DNA from: Lachnospiraceae bacterium NK4A179
GTDB lineage: Bacteria; Bacillota; Clostridia; Lachnospirales; Lachnospiraceae
Length of the DNA stretch: 64,000 nucleotides
Direction: 5' to 3'
NCBI GenBank assembly: GCA_000421045.1
Contig: ATWC01000005.1
Span: 62,001 to 126,000, forward strand
The notes beneath the pieces are model-generated. The model did not search any database. It saw only the letters and a list, made by a program, of their open reading frames with translations, and was not told the DNA's origin. Position numbers and translations under genes: made by a program. Below, in pieces: positions 44,145 to 53,337 of the stretch (position 1 is the stretch's first letter; each line of letters starts with the position of its first letter).

Positions 44145-46610
44145 ATGTATTTACGGATGTTGAAAAGAGACCTTAGCGACAAGGTCGGTTTAAATGTCAT
44201 ATTATTCATATTCATGATAATAGCTGCCACTCTCGTTGTCATAAGTTCCGGTTTTATCTATACCTTTATCAGCGGTATCGATAGGACGTATGAAAAATGT
44301 CATACTTCGGATTTTATCCTGCTTATTGATAAAAGCATGACGGATTATGAGGGCCAGAAGAAGGAAATAACTGATTTTTTAAGGAAAGATCCGAATATTG
44401 ATGAAATCATCATTACCGAGAGACCTTTTATACGCACCTCACATCTTGAATTTGAAGGCGTAAACAAGAAATCGGTCACGGGTCTGTATGAGAGTGAGTG
44501 TATGCTCCTGCCGGTAGTAAAAGAAGGACAGAACATTCCATGTGATCTGAATGATGAGCCGTTTGTTCTTAAGGACGGATGTGTGGCACTTCCGCAGTAT
44601 ATCGCGGCTCATGCAAAAGCGAAGGTTGGAGATAAGTTCAGTATCACTACTGATATGGGGAACACTTATGAATTCAGAGTGCAGTATATTTTTAAGGACC
44701 CCGCAACAGCTATGATCAATAAGATCCTTTTATCGGATTCGGATTACAAGGCAATAGAGTCTGAATTTCCATATCTTGCATCATCTTACGAATGCACACT
44801 GAAAGTTCCGTATACCAATATAAAAGAGTTGTCAGATTGGGGGAATGATCTCTATAACGAATTGTACAGGATGACGGAAGATGGCACCATTGACGGAAAT
44901 CTTATTCTGTGTAATACCGCCAAAACCAATACGGTTTCCAATGAAAGTATGGTCACGCTTATCATAGGTATTTTCATGGGACTGATAGGAATTGTACTGA
45001 TACTCCTTGTCTTTATGACAATACACTTCAGTCTCAAATCTACTATCAAAAGAGAAGAGAAGGAGATTGGCGCGATGAAGGCGATAGGTGTTGATTCGCT
45101 TTCGTACAAGGCGCTCTTTATCGTGAAATATATCGCTTTTGCAATGGTGGGAGGAGTGATAGGGCTGATCCTCGGAATGCCGATCAGCCGGTTTATGGTA
45201 AATAACTTTATAATCAACACTGTCAATCCTAAGCTGGGAATATTTCTACTGATCAGTCTTATAAGTACCACATCATTTGTTATTATCATGATCATGTTCT
45301 CATTTATCGCACTCAGGAGAATGAGGAACATTTCCGTAATGGATACGATACATGGAGAGAACAGGGGCGAGAGATTTAAGAAGCTTCCGGGAATGCAGCT
45401 CTATAAGAGCAGAAAAATGTCGATCCCGTTCTTTATGGCGTCCTGCGATATAAGCGGAAGGATCAAAAGATATGTTTACCTGATAGTCAGTTATTCTCTG
45501 GGGATCGTTGTGATCTTAATGCTGCTTCAGCTTAAGCGGACTATAGTAAGTGAGGATTTCTCAAAAACATATTGGCATATTGCAGATAGAGAACTCATGA
45601 TCAGACCGGAAGAAGGTATTAGGGATAAGCTTATCCAGCAAGAGGGGAGCTATCGAAATGTTTTCCTCTATTATGAAAGATTCTTTAATGAAAACGGTGT
45701 GCCTCTTAATATACAGATCGCGGATATACAGAATGCATTTATGATAAACGGTGCTGAAAAAGAAGGCATAGATTTATACTTTGGAGATTTTGAGCCGGAA
45801 AGACTTACGATCGTTAAAGGCGGGAGACCGCCTGAAAAAACAAATGAAGTGGCGGTGTCTCATTTCCTTCAGAAAACGAAGGGGGTTCAGATAGGCGATA
45901 CGATCACCATAGAGTATATGGTTTATTCGGATGATGGTTTTTCCAAGGAAAAGAAGACGAGAGACTTTCTTGTCACTGCATATATAGAAACATATGGTCT
46001 GAGATCTGCAGATATTTTTACTGCCGGGCTTAAAGAAGATATCGTGATGGATTCATGGGATATCTTTAATGAAGGCATTGATGCGGACGGGGAGGAGTAT
46101 GATGCGGCTATAGAGAAAATGAGAGAACTGATGCCTGAGGCACAGATCTGGGATAAGGATCAGGTTCTGGCTTTTGATCTGGGGGATCAGTTCGGAGGTA
46201 TCATAGATCTGCTTATCGTTGTGCTTTCGATCATACTGGCGATCACTTTTTCGGCTATGACATTGTTGTATGAACAGATCTTTATCGAAGAAGAAACATC
46301 TGACATTGCCATGATGAAGAGTATGGGAATGGACAGGACCACTATCAGAAAGTGGCATTTTGAAAGGATCATGATACTGATCGCCATCGCTTCCGTTATC
46401 GGTATCATTATGGCATTTACTGTGAGCAGGTATGCGTTGGAATTGTTGGGAATAAGTACGCTTAGTCTGGTTTCCTTTGCAATAGCAAATCCGCCTCTGT
46501 TATCGGTTGTGATAGTTCCGGCTGTGCTTGCAATACTGATAAGTCTTGTGCTTATGGCTGCTTTGAAATCCATGGATGATATCCAGATATGGAGGGTTAG
46601 AAATGAGTAG
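44145..46610 (+). CDS. FtsX/MacB-like ABC transporter permease
   Basis: 821 residues with an N-terminal helix, a large extracytoplasmic region (about 45-260), three helices (about 265-390), a second extracytoplasmic region and three more helices at the C-terminus. ETSDIAMMKSMGMDRTTIRK and KREEKEIGAMKAIGVDSLSY are the cytoplasmic coupling segments of the FtsX fold, present twice. It forms the channel for the preceding ATPase. The following lipoprotein gene overlaps it by 8 bp. Not the Bce bacitracin type by size and layout. Confidence 0.88.
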   Translation: MYLRMLKRDLSDKVGLNVILFIFMIIAATLVVISSGFIYTFISGIDRTYEKCHTSDFILLIDKSMTDYEGQKKEITDFLRKDPNIDEIIITERPFIRTSHLEFEGVNKKSVTGLYESECMLLPVVKEGQNIPCDLNDEPFVLKDGCVALPQYIAAHAKAKVGDKFSITTDMGNTYEFRVQYIFKDPATAMINKILLSDSDYKAIESEFPYLASSYECTLKVPYTNIKELSDWGNDLYNELYRMTEDGTIDGNLILCNTAKTNTVSNESMVTLIIGIFMGLIGIVLILLVFMTIHFSLKSTIKREEKEIGAMKAIGVDSLSYKALFIVKYIAFAMVGGVIGLILGMPISRFMVNNFIINTVNPKLGIFLLISLISTTSFVIIMIMFSFIALRRMRNISVMDTIHGENRGERFKKLPGMQLYKSRKMSIPFFMASCDISGRIKRYVYLIVSYSLGIVVILMLLQLKRTIVSEDFSKTYWHIADRELMIRPEEGIRDKLIQQEGSYRNVFLYYERFFNENGVPLNIQIADIQNAFMINGAEKEGIDLYFGDFEPERLTIVKGGRPPEKTNEVAVSHFLQKTKGVQIGDTITIEYMVYSDDGFSKEKKTRDFLVTAYIETYGLRSADIFTAGLKEDIVMDSWDIFNEGIDADGEEYDAAIEKMRELMPEAQIWDKDQVLAFDLGDQFGGIIDLLIVVLSIILAITFSAMTLLYEQIFIEEETSDIAMMKSMGMDRTTIRKWHFERIMILIAIASVIGIIMAFTVSRYALELLGISTLSLVSFAIANPPLLSVVIVPAVLAILISLVLMAALKSMDDIQIWRVRNE

Positions 46611-48000
46611 AAATAAAAGACCGATTTGGACTTCAGTACTTTGTGCCTGTCTGATGGTTGTATCTTCTGCAACTGCATGTGGAAGGACTGCTGCTGATGT
46701 GCAGTCAGAAGGTATGAAAAAGATCGGATCATATAATGTTGAGAGTGAAGTGAATTATACCGATGAAAGTGAAAAGGAAGAAGTGCTTGAGCGATTTGCT
46801 TCAGGCGACGGGCTTTGCATCATTGATAAGTATCCTACGTACTATGATGTGACGCTTGATTACGAGAAGGGAAAGCCTTCGGAAGTGGGGCAGGCATATG
46901 CGGAGACTATCATAAAAGCTGTGCCGGAGTATGAAGCAGCTTTTGAACCGTATCTATATGAAAATATCAGATTTGCTTTTGACGGCAGAGAGATCAATTA
47001 TGAAACGCTGGAAAAGCGTATACGCACACTGGAAGCTGCAATACCGGATGAATACAGGGAAGAAGCAGAAAGCTTTGCAAGGACTATTGCGGCAGGAGAG
47101 GAAGGCTATCTGGAAAACGGAAAGCTAAGCTATATCGAGGCGATCACAATGCAGCTGGTACCGGACGCTCTCAGACCGACAGCATGCAGTGCACTGTCAC
47201 TCACCGGAAGCAAGACCGTTACAGGTGAGAGGATGACGCTCAGGAATCTGGAATGGCATATCGGATCCAAGGGGCAGATCACGGATATTCATGCGGTGAC
47301 CCATATGAAAAAAGGAGAGCGTTCCCTTACGTCGATAAGCGTTCTTGGCATGCTTGACATGATCACTGCTGTAAATGATGACGGCGTTATGATCGCCATC
47401 CTTGATGTGGGATCAGTGGAGGAAGAGCCGTTTGTATATGATGGAAAGAAATGTTATACGTTTGAAATACGAAAAGCTCTTGAAGAGTTTTCAACCGCAA
47501 AGGAAGCGGGTGACTTTATGGTGGGGGAGAGTGGAGATTATACATGGTGCCATAATCTGATTATAAGCGATGCAAAGGATGCATTCTGCGCAGAAGATGT
47601 CACTTCGGAAGTGGCAGCTACGGGCAAAGGCCGGTCGGTACTCAGGGATGAGAATAGTGAATTGATGGAGGGATTAACCTGGGACAGCCCTGATTCACTC
47701 TGCATCGTGAACTCCTATGCAACTAAGGGGAATCAGGATTCTTTTACAGGTGAAGCCAGCAATATAAACAGGTTCTTTAAGTATAATAAGTGGGTGAAGG
47801 AAAAAGAAAAATTCTCCATTGCGGACATGAAGGGCATTATGGCTCACGAGGTCGTGGAACAGTATTATATTGTAAATGTACACAATGAGGGAACGGTCCA
47901 TACTGTGATCGTGGACTATGCTACAGGGAAGATCCACGTATCATTTACAAAGGGGATAGCCGAGGATATCCCGCGTTATATCGAAGTGGGCACATACTGA
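46603..48000 (+). CDS. C45-type Ntn-hydrolase lipoprotein (acyl-/amidohydrolase)
   Basis: 465 residues. Lipoprotein signal LMVVSSATACG, then a region DIQ-poor but helical to about residue 190, and the Ntn core RPTACSALSLTGS, with TLRNLEWHIGS as the RNxxW motif after the nucleophile, MITAVNDDGVMIAILDVG and SLCIVNSYAT. This resembles C45 peptidases (isopenicillin-N acyltransferase-like, carcinine hydrolase-like), which activate by cleaving before the Cys. The protein should sit outside the membrane beside the exporter encoded upstream, suggesting it trims or inactivates a peptide or acylated compound. The ATG at 46603 has GGAGGG upstream. Confidence 0.75.
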   Translation: MSRNKRPIWTSVLCACLMVVSSATACGRTAADVQSEGMKKIGSYNVESEVNYTDESEKEEVLERFASGDGLCIIDKYPTYYDVTLDYEKGKPSEVGQAYAETIIKAVPEYEAAFEPYLYENIRFAFDGREINYETLEKRIRTLEAAIPDEYREEAESFARTIAAGEEGYLENGKLSYIEAITMQLVPDALRPTACSALSLTGSKTVTGERMTLRNLEWHIGSKGQITDIHAVTHMKKGERSLTSISVLGMLDMITAVNDDGVMIAILDVGSVEEEPFVYDGKKCYTFEIRKALEEFSTAKEAGDFMVGESGDYTWCHNLIISDAKDAFCAEDVTSEVAATGKGRSVLRDENSELMEGLTWDSPDSLCIVNSYATKGNQDSFTGEASNINRFFKYNKWVKEKEKFSIADMKGIMAHEVVEQYYIVNVHNEGTVHTVIVDYATGKIHVSFTKGIAEDIPRYIEVGTY

Positions 48001-48134
48001 TGATTGAACGGTTTAATTGCGGAGGCTTTTTATAATATAATTGTAATCAGAGATATGGTGATCGCGAGAAATAATTGCGACTACTATTCTGCTCTGCAAG
48101 GATGCCCCTTAAAAAGGAGATGAACCTGAGGTTT

Positions 48135-48824
48135 ATGAAAGATATCCTTATCATAGAAGATAATGAAGAACTGGGGAAGCTTATCACGGACTTCTTAAAG
48201 CGCGAGGGATACACGGTTGAGTGGAAAACTAACGCAGAGGAAGGACTGGAGGTAGTTAGGAAAGCAGCATTCAAGATGTTGCTTCTTGACGTTATGCTCC
48301 CGGGAATGGACGGCTATGAAGCTCTGCAGGAGATACGTAAAAAGCAGAAACTGCCGGTTCTTATGATGAGTGCACGTACGGATGATGAGAGCAAGATACT
48401 CGGGCTTGAAGTGGGTGCAGATGATTATATCGACAAGCCTTTTTCCATACCGGTGCTGGCATCCAAGATCAAAGCTCTTATGCGCAGAAGCTATGATATG
48501 ACCGAGGAACGTGAGCTGTTTACCTATGGTGATATTTCTCTGGATGCAAAGCAGAGTGAAGTATATAAAAACGGAAATAAGATAAGCATTACAGGTAAGG
48601 AATATGAGCTGCTGTTGTATATGATGAACCATCCCGAGCAGGTCCTTAAAAAGGAAGAACTCTATGACAGTGTCTGGGGATATGAGTGCTTCAGCGAACC
48701 TTCGACACTGAATGTTCATATCAGATGGTTAAGGGAGAAGCTTGAGGATGATCCAAAGAAACCTAAGCTTATCCGGACGGTATGGGGAGTAGGTTATAAA
48801 TTTGGGGGAGCCAAAGAGGATTAA
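48135..48824 (+). CDS. OmpR-family response regulator
   Basis: 229 residues from MKDILIIEDNEELGKLITDF. Receiver domain with acidic DN, phosphorylation Asp in MLLLDVMLPGMDG, and KPFSIPVL; winged-helix DNA-binding domain with EYELLLYMMNHPEQVL, PSTLNVHIRWLREKLEDD and IRTVWGVGYKF. The start is uncertain: ATG 48120 is directly after AAGGAG, ATG 48135 has GAGG only 3 bases upstream but matches the family N-terminus. It is followed by the sensor kinase; both probably control the ABC operon just upstream. Confidence 0.9.
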   Translation: MKDILIIEDNEELGKLITDFLKREGYTVEWKTNAEEGLEVVRKAAFKMLLLDVMLPGMDGYEALQEIRKKQKLPVLMMSARTDDESKILGLEVGADDYIDKPFSIPVLASKIKALMRRSYDMTEERELFTYGDISLDAKQSEVYKNGNKISITGKEYELLLYMMNHPEQVLKKEELYDSVWGYECFSEPSTLNVHIRWLREKLEDDPKKPKLIRTVWGVGYKFGGAKED

Positions 48825-48830
48825 AATATC

Positions 48831-50183
48831 ATGAAGAAGGCTGCAAAGCTTTATGTTATAACGGTGAGTCTTTTCCTGATTCTGATAGTCGCTGCCAATA
48901 TCATTTCGGTCAGAACAAAAAGAAAGAAGGCCGATAATGAAGTGACTGTAATGAACAGGATCGTTTGTGAAGTTCAGGATCATATTGATGAAAATGCAGT
49001 GGATATTCCGGATGAAGCGGATGTGAATGATCTGCTGCGCCGTTTTTTTTATGATAATACAGATGCGCTTGCAGGAGAATATGGGAGAAAGGACCTGCCG
49101 GATTCGGCTTATTATATTTCCGCCGCAGCAGGGGAATCCGAAGTGAGTCTTATCAATAAAACGGGGATGAATGAAAAGCTTTGGGCCTTGCGCTATGAAG
49201 ATGGCATAATTGGGTTTATCGTATTTGAGTCAGTGGATAATGATACGCGTGAGAGGCTTCTTCTCAATCTGTCACTTTTTGCAGCATTCTTTTTTACTCT
49301 TCTTATATGTATATATATTTCAAGAACTGTTCTGGGGCCGTTTGCGAAGCTTTCGACCTATCCTGAAAAATTGTCAAAAAATCAGATAAGCGAGAAGTTG
49401 CCTGAGACAAAAAACAGAGTGTTCGGACGTTTTATATGGGGCGTCAATATGCTCAGCGACAGGCTTAAGAATGATAAGGCAAGGATCGAGCGGATGGATA
49501 AGGAGCGCCAGACTATGCTGACTACGGTTGCTCATGGTATCAAGACTCCTGTTGCCAATATAAAGCTGTATTCAGATGCGATACAGACCGGCCTGTATCA
49601 GCCTGATGGAAAAATAAATGAAGAGGATGCAAGGGTCGCAGAGAAGATAAGTAAGAATGCAGATGATATAACGGAGCTGGTAAAGAGCCTTATAAAAACA
49701 GCTTCCGAGGAATTGATCTCTTACGAAGTTAATATTGAAAGCTTTTATTTAAGCGAACTGAAGGACTTTTTACATGAAGAATATTCCAATCGTCTGGAAG
49801 TGCTTAAGATACCGTATGAATTTGAACTGACAAGCAATCTTATAATTAAAAACGATAAGGCCGGAATATGCAGAATGCTGTCGCAACTTATGGAAAATGC
49901 GATCAAATACGGTGATGGAAGAGGGATACATGTAGTGCTGGATAAGGATGCGGAAGGATACTATTTCTCGGTAAGAAATAAGGGGAAGCTTATAGATGAG
50001 AGCGAGTTACCGTATCTTTTCAAGAGCTTTTGGCGCGGTTCCAATGCAGAAAATGTTGAAGGAAGCGGCATAGGTCTGTTCGAAGCACGTGAGATAGCCA
50101 AAAGGCTTGGTGGTGATATATATGTTAAGGCTGATAAAGAAAATGAAGAGATGGAGTTTATGATCTGTTTACCCTTTACTTAA
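48831..50183 (+). CDS. Sensor histidine kinase
   Basis: 450 residues with membrane helices at about 6-26 and 146-168 flanking an extracytoplasmic sensor region of about 115 residues. The dimerisation region has TTVAHGIKTPVANIKLYSDA, with Gly instead of the usual Glu/Asp right after the phospho-accepting His. The ATPase domain follows: LMENAIKYGDG (N box), VRNKGKLIDESELP, FKSFWRGSN and GSGIGLFEAREIAKRLGG. It pairs with the response regulator 6 bp upstream. The last 8 bp overlap the convergent pilin-like gene. Confidence 0.92.
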   Translation: MKKAAKLYVITVSLFLILIVAANIISVRTKRKKADNEVTVMNRIVCEVQDHIDENAVDIPDEADVNDLLRRFFYDNTDALAGEYGRKDLPDSAYYISAAAGESEVSLINKTGMNEKLWALRYEDGIIGFIVFESVDNDTRERLLLNLSLFAAFFFTLLICIYISRTVLGPFAKLSTYPEKLSKNQISEKLPETKNRVFGRFIWGVNMLSDRLKNDKARIERMDKERQTMLTTVAHGIKTPVANIKLYSDAIQTGLYQPDGKINEEDARVAEKISKNADDITELVKSLIKTASEELISYEVNIESFYLSELKDFLHEEYSNRLEVLKIPYEFELTSNLIIKNDKAGICRMLSQLMENAIKYGDGRGIHVVLDKDAEGYYFSVRNKGKLIDESELPYLFKSFWRGSNAENVEGSGIGLFEAREIAKRLGGDIYVKADKENEEMEFMICLPFT

Positions 50184-50868
50184 ATTCATTATAGACGTTC
50201 TTTTTAAGCCAGTCCCAGAGACTTCCTTTTACGCTTTTCCCTGTTTTGTTTGAGATAACGTAGTATTGCATTCGTTTTCCCTTCAAAGGACCGGATTTTA
50301 CTACGTTGTAACTGTCAAATATCTCGGTCTTGCCATTCTGACGCGGATTCCTTGTAGACCATTCGTTATTATAATAATACAGTGGCAGTGTATTCTTTTG
50401 TTCCATATAAACACAGTAGTAGATGGTATACTTTTCATAAGCTATGTCGGGGGTATAGGCTTCAGTTCCCTTTTTGCCGGCATTCGATCCGACTGCGACC
50501 ATAAACAGATAGGGCTCCGGGTTAACTCCGGCCAGTCGTATGATCTCTTTTGCGAATTCCGTATTTGAGACATCCTGATCCGCATTGTTTGAAGCGTTTT
50601 CACCGGAGTCTTCTTTTGCACCGGTAATAACAGGCGTTCCAGCCGGAACATCCCCGTTAATCGCATACTGCTCCACAAATGCAGCCTGTGCAGCATCCTT
50701 GCAGGCTTGAGCATTTGGCAGGTATCTTTTGATCTTGGCTTCTCTGATATAACCGATAAGTGTCGGTACCAGGATCGCAGCAAGGATCGCAAGGATCACC
50801 AGTACGATGATCAGTTCAACCAGGGTAAAGCCTCTGTTTTTTGAAAGGTGATTTTTCTTTTTGTTCAT
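50176..50868 (-). CDS. Type IV pilin-like protein
   Basis: 230 residues. The N-terminus has a class III prepilin signal: short basic leader, then RGFTLVELIIVLVILAILAA, with cleavage after Gly and Glu at mature position 5. The rest is a pilin-like C-terminal domain with no recognised family. AAAGGGC is 7 bases before the ATG. No pilus assembly gene (PilB, PilC, prepilin peptidase) is in the window, so it depends on machinery encoded elsewhere or works as a pseudopilin. Confidence 0.88.
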   Translation of the reverse strand: MNKKKNHLSKNRGFTLVELIIVLVILAILAAILVPTLIGYIREAKIKRYLPNAQACKDAAQAAFVEQYAINGDVPAGTPVITGAKEDSGENASNNADQDVSNTEFAKEIIRLAGVNPEPYLFMVAVGSNAGKKGTEAYTPDIAYEKYTIYYCVYMEQKNTLPLYYYNNEWSTRNPRQNGKTEIFDSYNVVKSGPLKGKRMQYYVISNKTGKSVKGSLWDWLKKNVYNEFK

Positions 50869-50965
50869 AATCGTGCCCTTTCATTTAGTGGATTTTTATA
50901 CAATCATTATATCTCTTATATCGGATTTATTGGGGAAAAACTTTAGATGGCCGACCGATCGGGCT

Positions 50966-51007
50966 GACTGCACTCTTTTCTGATCTGTTGTTCAAAAAAG
51001 TGCAGTC
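50966..51007 (+). promoter_or_regulatory. Inverted repeat upstream of the kinase-GNAT promoter
   Basis: GACTGCACT (50966-50974) and its perfect complement AGTGCAGTC (50999-51007) lie 24 bp apart; the right arm covers the -35 region of the promoter. Possible operator, or a hairpin. Confidence 0.55.
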
Positions 51008-51019
51008 TTAAGAAGACTT

Positions 51020-51028
51020 TGATATAAT
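51020..51028 (+). promoter_or_regulatory. Extended -10 promoter of the leader peptide / kinase-GNAT unit
   Basis: TGATATAAT: consensus TATAAT (51023-51028) with the extended TG motif. The -35 at 17 bp (GTGCAG) is poor, as expected for extended -10 promoters. Confidence 0.7.
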
Positions 51029-51061
51029 GAAAAGCGCAAATAAAAAACGGAGGGAACAATA

Positions 51062-51094
51062 ATGGTTATGTTCAGAAAATTAAGAAATATCTAA
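51062..51094 (+). CDS. Putative 10-residue leader peptide
   Basis: GGAGGG lies 7 bases before ATG, and the frame reads MVMFRKLRNI then TAA. The codons RKLR form a K-L-R (+X+) motif, known from macrolide-arrest leader peptides of resistance genes. The stop codon is followed at once by a 13-bp hairpin and, 76 bp further, the start of the kinase-GNAT gene. That it is translated is inferred from the ribosome binding site and promoter. Confidence 0.55.
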   Translation: MVMFRKLRNI

Positions 51095-51164
51095 AAGCAT
51101 GAGACTTATAGAATAGTTTCATGCTTTCGGTCCTATCGGAACAAAAACTATTTTTATAAGGAGA
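51094..51164 (+). promoter_or_regulatory. Candidate attenuator with mutually exclusive hairpins
   Basis: Arm 1 AAAGCATGAGACT (51094-51106) pairs over 13 bp with arm 2 AGTTTCATGCTTT (51115-51127). Part of arm 2, AATAGTTT (51112-51119), can instead pair with AAACTATT (51145-51152), which runs into TTTTT. TCCTAT (51131-51136) can also cover the AGGA of the ribosome binding site at 51159-51162 with a bulge. A ribosome paused on the leader peptide would change which pairing forms. The precise logic cannot be fixed by eye. Confidence 0.5.
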
Positions 51165-51170
51165 ATCGAA

Positions 51171-52268
51171 ATGATATTTCAAGACAATATAATAAAAGAG
51201 TATTTACGCAACGTATATTTTATTTCAGGAACAGCCTGTGGTGGAAAGACAACGGTTACCAAGGCACTTGGTGAAAAGTACGGTATTCCGATCTATGTCA
51301 TCGATGATCAGTTTACGATCCATCAGCTTATGTCGGATAAAGAATATCAGCCTACCATGAATACAACATTCAGGGATGCGGATGAGTTCTTTGGAAGAAG
51401 TGTTGATGAGTACAGGAAATGGCTTTTGGGAAATAAAAGGGAACAGCTGGATTTTGTACTGCTGGATCTGATAAGGCTCTCAAGAGACAGGGTTATTCTG
51501 TGCGATCTTCATATTGTTGTTGAAGAAGCAGACAGTATAACCGATCCATCCAGGATCGTTTTTATGATATCAAAGCCGGAAAACATTGTGGATACGTACT
51601 GTAACCGGGCGGATCATCAGCCGTTCAATGATTTTATCCACAGTGCATCCGATTTTGAAGCTGCCAAGGCAACATGTGAGCAGACTTTAACAGAGCTGAA
51701 TACCGAGATATACAACTTTATCAAGTCAAGTGGTTACTTCTGGGTAGAACGTGATAATACAAGAAGCGTTGCGGATACGGCAGCTTTGGTTGAAAAGCAT
51801 TTTGGATGGCGACTTTTAGATGATCTGGAGATCCGGAAAGTTGAAAAGGGAAGTAATCTTTCTGATGAACTCCTGGCTTTCATTGAGAACTGTTCATGGG
51901 ATGAAGTCAAAGAACACATGACAGACCTTGTGAGAAACTGGAGATTAACTGACTGGGAAACAATGTTTGTGGCCAAAGCGGATGGTAAGATTATCGGAAT
52001 GACTTCTGTCATGAAAGAAGATTATTATCCTATGCCGGAATTGATGCCATGGATATCCTGCGTGTATGTTTCAGAGGAATATCGTGGCCTCAAAGTTGGC
52101 GGAAAAATGATCGATCATGCGAATGAATATCTGAGAGGATTGGGATTTACGCAGAGTTATATCCCTTCAGACCATGTCGGGGTGTACGAGCATTATGGAT
52201 ATCATTACATAAAGGATATCGTAAACTACGGCGGTGGTACGGATCATTTATTTGTAAAGGAACTTTGA
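51171..52268 (+). CDS. P-loop kinase / GNAT acetyltransferase fusion
   Basis: 365 residues. The N-terminal half (to about 205) is a nucleotide-kinase-like domain with FISGTACGGKTTVTKALG (Walker A GxxxxGKT), VIDDQF and the LID-like region RADHQPFNDF. The C-terminal part (about 220-365) is a GNAT acetyltransferase: DWETMFVAKADGKIIGMTSV, WISCVYVSEEYRGLKVGGKM (acetyl-CoA loop) and VGVYEHYGYHYI. Combined kinase-acetyltransferase proteins and a leader-peptide region suggest drug or metabolite modification, but the substrate is unknown. AAGGAG precedes the ATG; a terminator follows. Confidence 0.8.
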   Translation: MIFQDNIIKEYLRNVYFISGTACGGKTTVTKALGEKYGIPIYVIDDQFTIHQLMSDKEYQPTMNTTFRDADEFFGRSVDEYRKWLLGNKREQLDFVLLDLIRLSRDRVILCDLHIVVEEADSITDPSRIVFMISKPENIVDTYCNRADHQPFNDFIHSASDFEAAKATCEQTLTELNTEIYNFIKSSGYFWVERDNTRSVADTAALVEKHFGWRLLDDLEIRKVEKGSNLSDELLAFIENCSWDEVKEHMTDLVRNWRLTDWETMFVAKADGKIIGMTSVMKEDYYPMPELMPWISCVYVSEEYRGLKVGGKMIDHANEYLRGLGFTQSYIPSDHVGVYEHYGYHYIKDIVNYGGGTDHLFVKEL

Positions 52269-52284
52269 TCATCTAAACAACAAA

Positions 52285-52321
52285 AATGATGCCCATGTCG
52301 GATTCGGCATGGGCATTTTTA
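52285..52321 (+). terminator. Terminator after the kinase-GNAT gene
   Basis: ATGCCCATG-(10 nt)-CATGGGCAT followed by five T. Confidence 0.9.
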
Positions 52322-52326
52322 TGATC

Positions 52327-53313
52327 TCAATTTTCAGTTTCAGAATTAGTTCGTCCAAGAAATTCTTCAATGATCTCTTCGCATTTTGCCGGTTCGGTTT
52401 TATATATAAAATGACTGCCTGGAAGATAGGCTATTTCATAATTGCCCATTTTTTCAAGATAGGGGATCAATTCTTTCTCGATCGCTTCTTTACAGTCTGC
52501 ATCTTCTAAATTTCCGTCTCTGGCTGAAATATATAATTTAGGGACATCAGTTTCCGCAAGAGAATTCCATGCGGCATCCCTGTTTCTATTTATGCATGCG
52601 CCTTCTTTTGCAGAGGCATCGGAAGATATCGATAATAACTGAAGAATACAATATGTACGCCATTCATCCTTTGAAAGACCACTGTCATTTTGAAGAAGTG
52701 CCGGAAGCAGAATATCTCCGATCCCAAGATTAACAGCAATTTTGTAAAACAGATTATCGGAAGAATCTACCTGCTTTTCTTCCTCCGAAAGGGATTCAAC
52801 ATATGTTCCGTCAATGTTAACAAATGCCTGAACCTCCTCAGGATATGTGCTTACCCAATATGAAGCATATACAGCGCCCATGGAGTGAGCCATCAGAATA
52901 TAAGGGCCTTCAATCCCGGAATTTTTTAAAGCACTGCGATATTCTTCTACGATCACTTCCAGGCTTCTGTCATCTTTTGTGTCATCACTTCCGTCCCAGC
53001 CGGATCTTCCGATAAAGATAAACCTGTAATCCTCTTCAAGTTTTTTTGTCATCTGCCTCATATCAACCGATAATCCGGCGCCCATTCCGCTTAAAACAAC
53101 AATTTTACCCTTGCCGTTTTCGTTTCCAAATTTAATTACATTCAGCGAATGATCGCCAACAGACACCGGATCATAGTATCCGTTTGCTGCCAGATATTTT
53201 ATGTCTGTGTTAAGTTTGATCCTATGGAATACAGATAATCCTAAGAGGATCGCGACCAGTGTGATCAAAATAACAAGGAATACTTTGCCGGGGGTCTTTT
53301 TCTTTTTTTTCAT
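52327..53313 (-). CDS. Membrane-anchored alpha/beta hydrolase
   Basis: 328 residues. A basic N-terminus and one membrane helix at about 11-30 (VFLVILITLVAILLGLSVF) anchor the protein, with the hydrolase domain outside. ILMAHSMGAVYASYW holds the nucleophile serine, IVVLSGMGAG the oxyanion loop, VNIDGTYVE follows the acid region, and PGSHFIYKTEP contains the catalytic histidine. The substrate is unknown. It is convergent with the kinase-GNAT gene. Confidence 0.88.
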   Translation of the reverse strand: MKKKKKTPGKVFLVILITLVAILLGLSVFHRIKLNTDIKYLAANGYYDPVSVGDHSLNVIKFGNENGKGKIVVLSGMGAGLSVDMRQMTKKLEEDYRFIFIGRSGWDGSDDTKDDRSLEVIVEEYRSALKNSGIEGPYILMAHSMGAVYASYWVSTYPEEVQAFVNIDGTYVESLSEEEKQVDSSDNLFYKIAVNLGIGDILLPALLQNDSGLSKDEWRTYCILQLLSISSDASAKEGACINRNRDAAWNSLAETDVPKLYISARDGNLEDADCKEAIEKELIPYLEKMGNYEIAYLPGSHFIYKTEPAKCEEIIEEFLGRTNSETEN

Positions 53314-53337
53314 AAGGTACCTTCTTATTGTTTTCTA

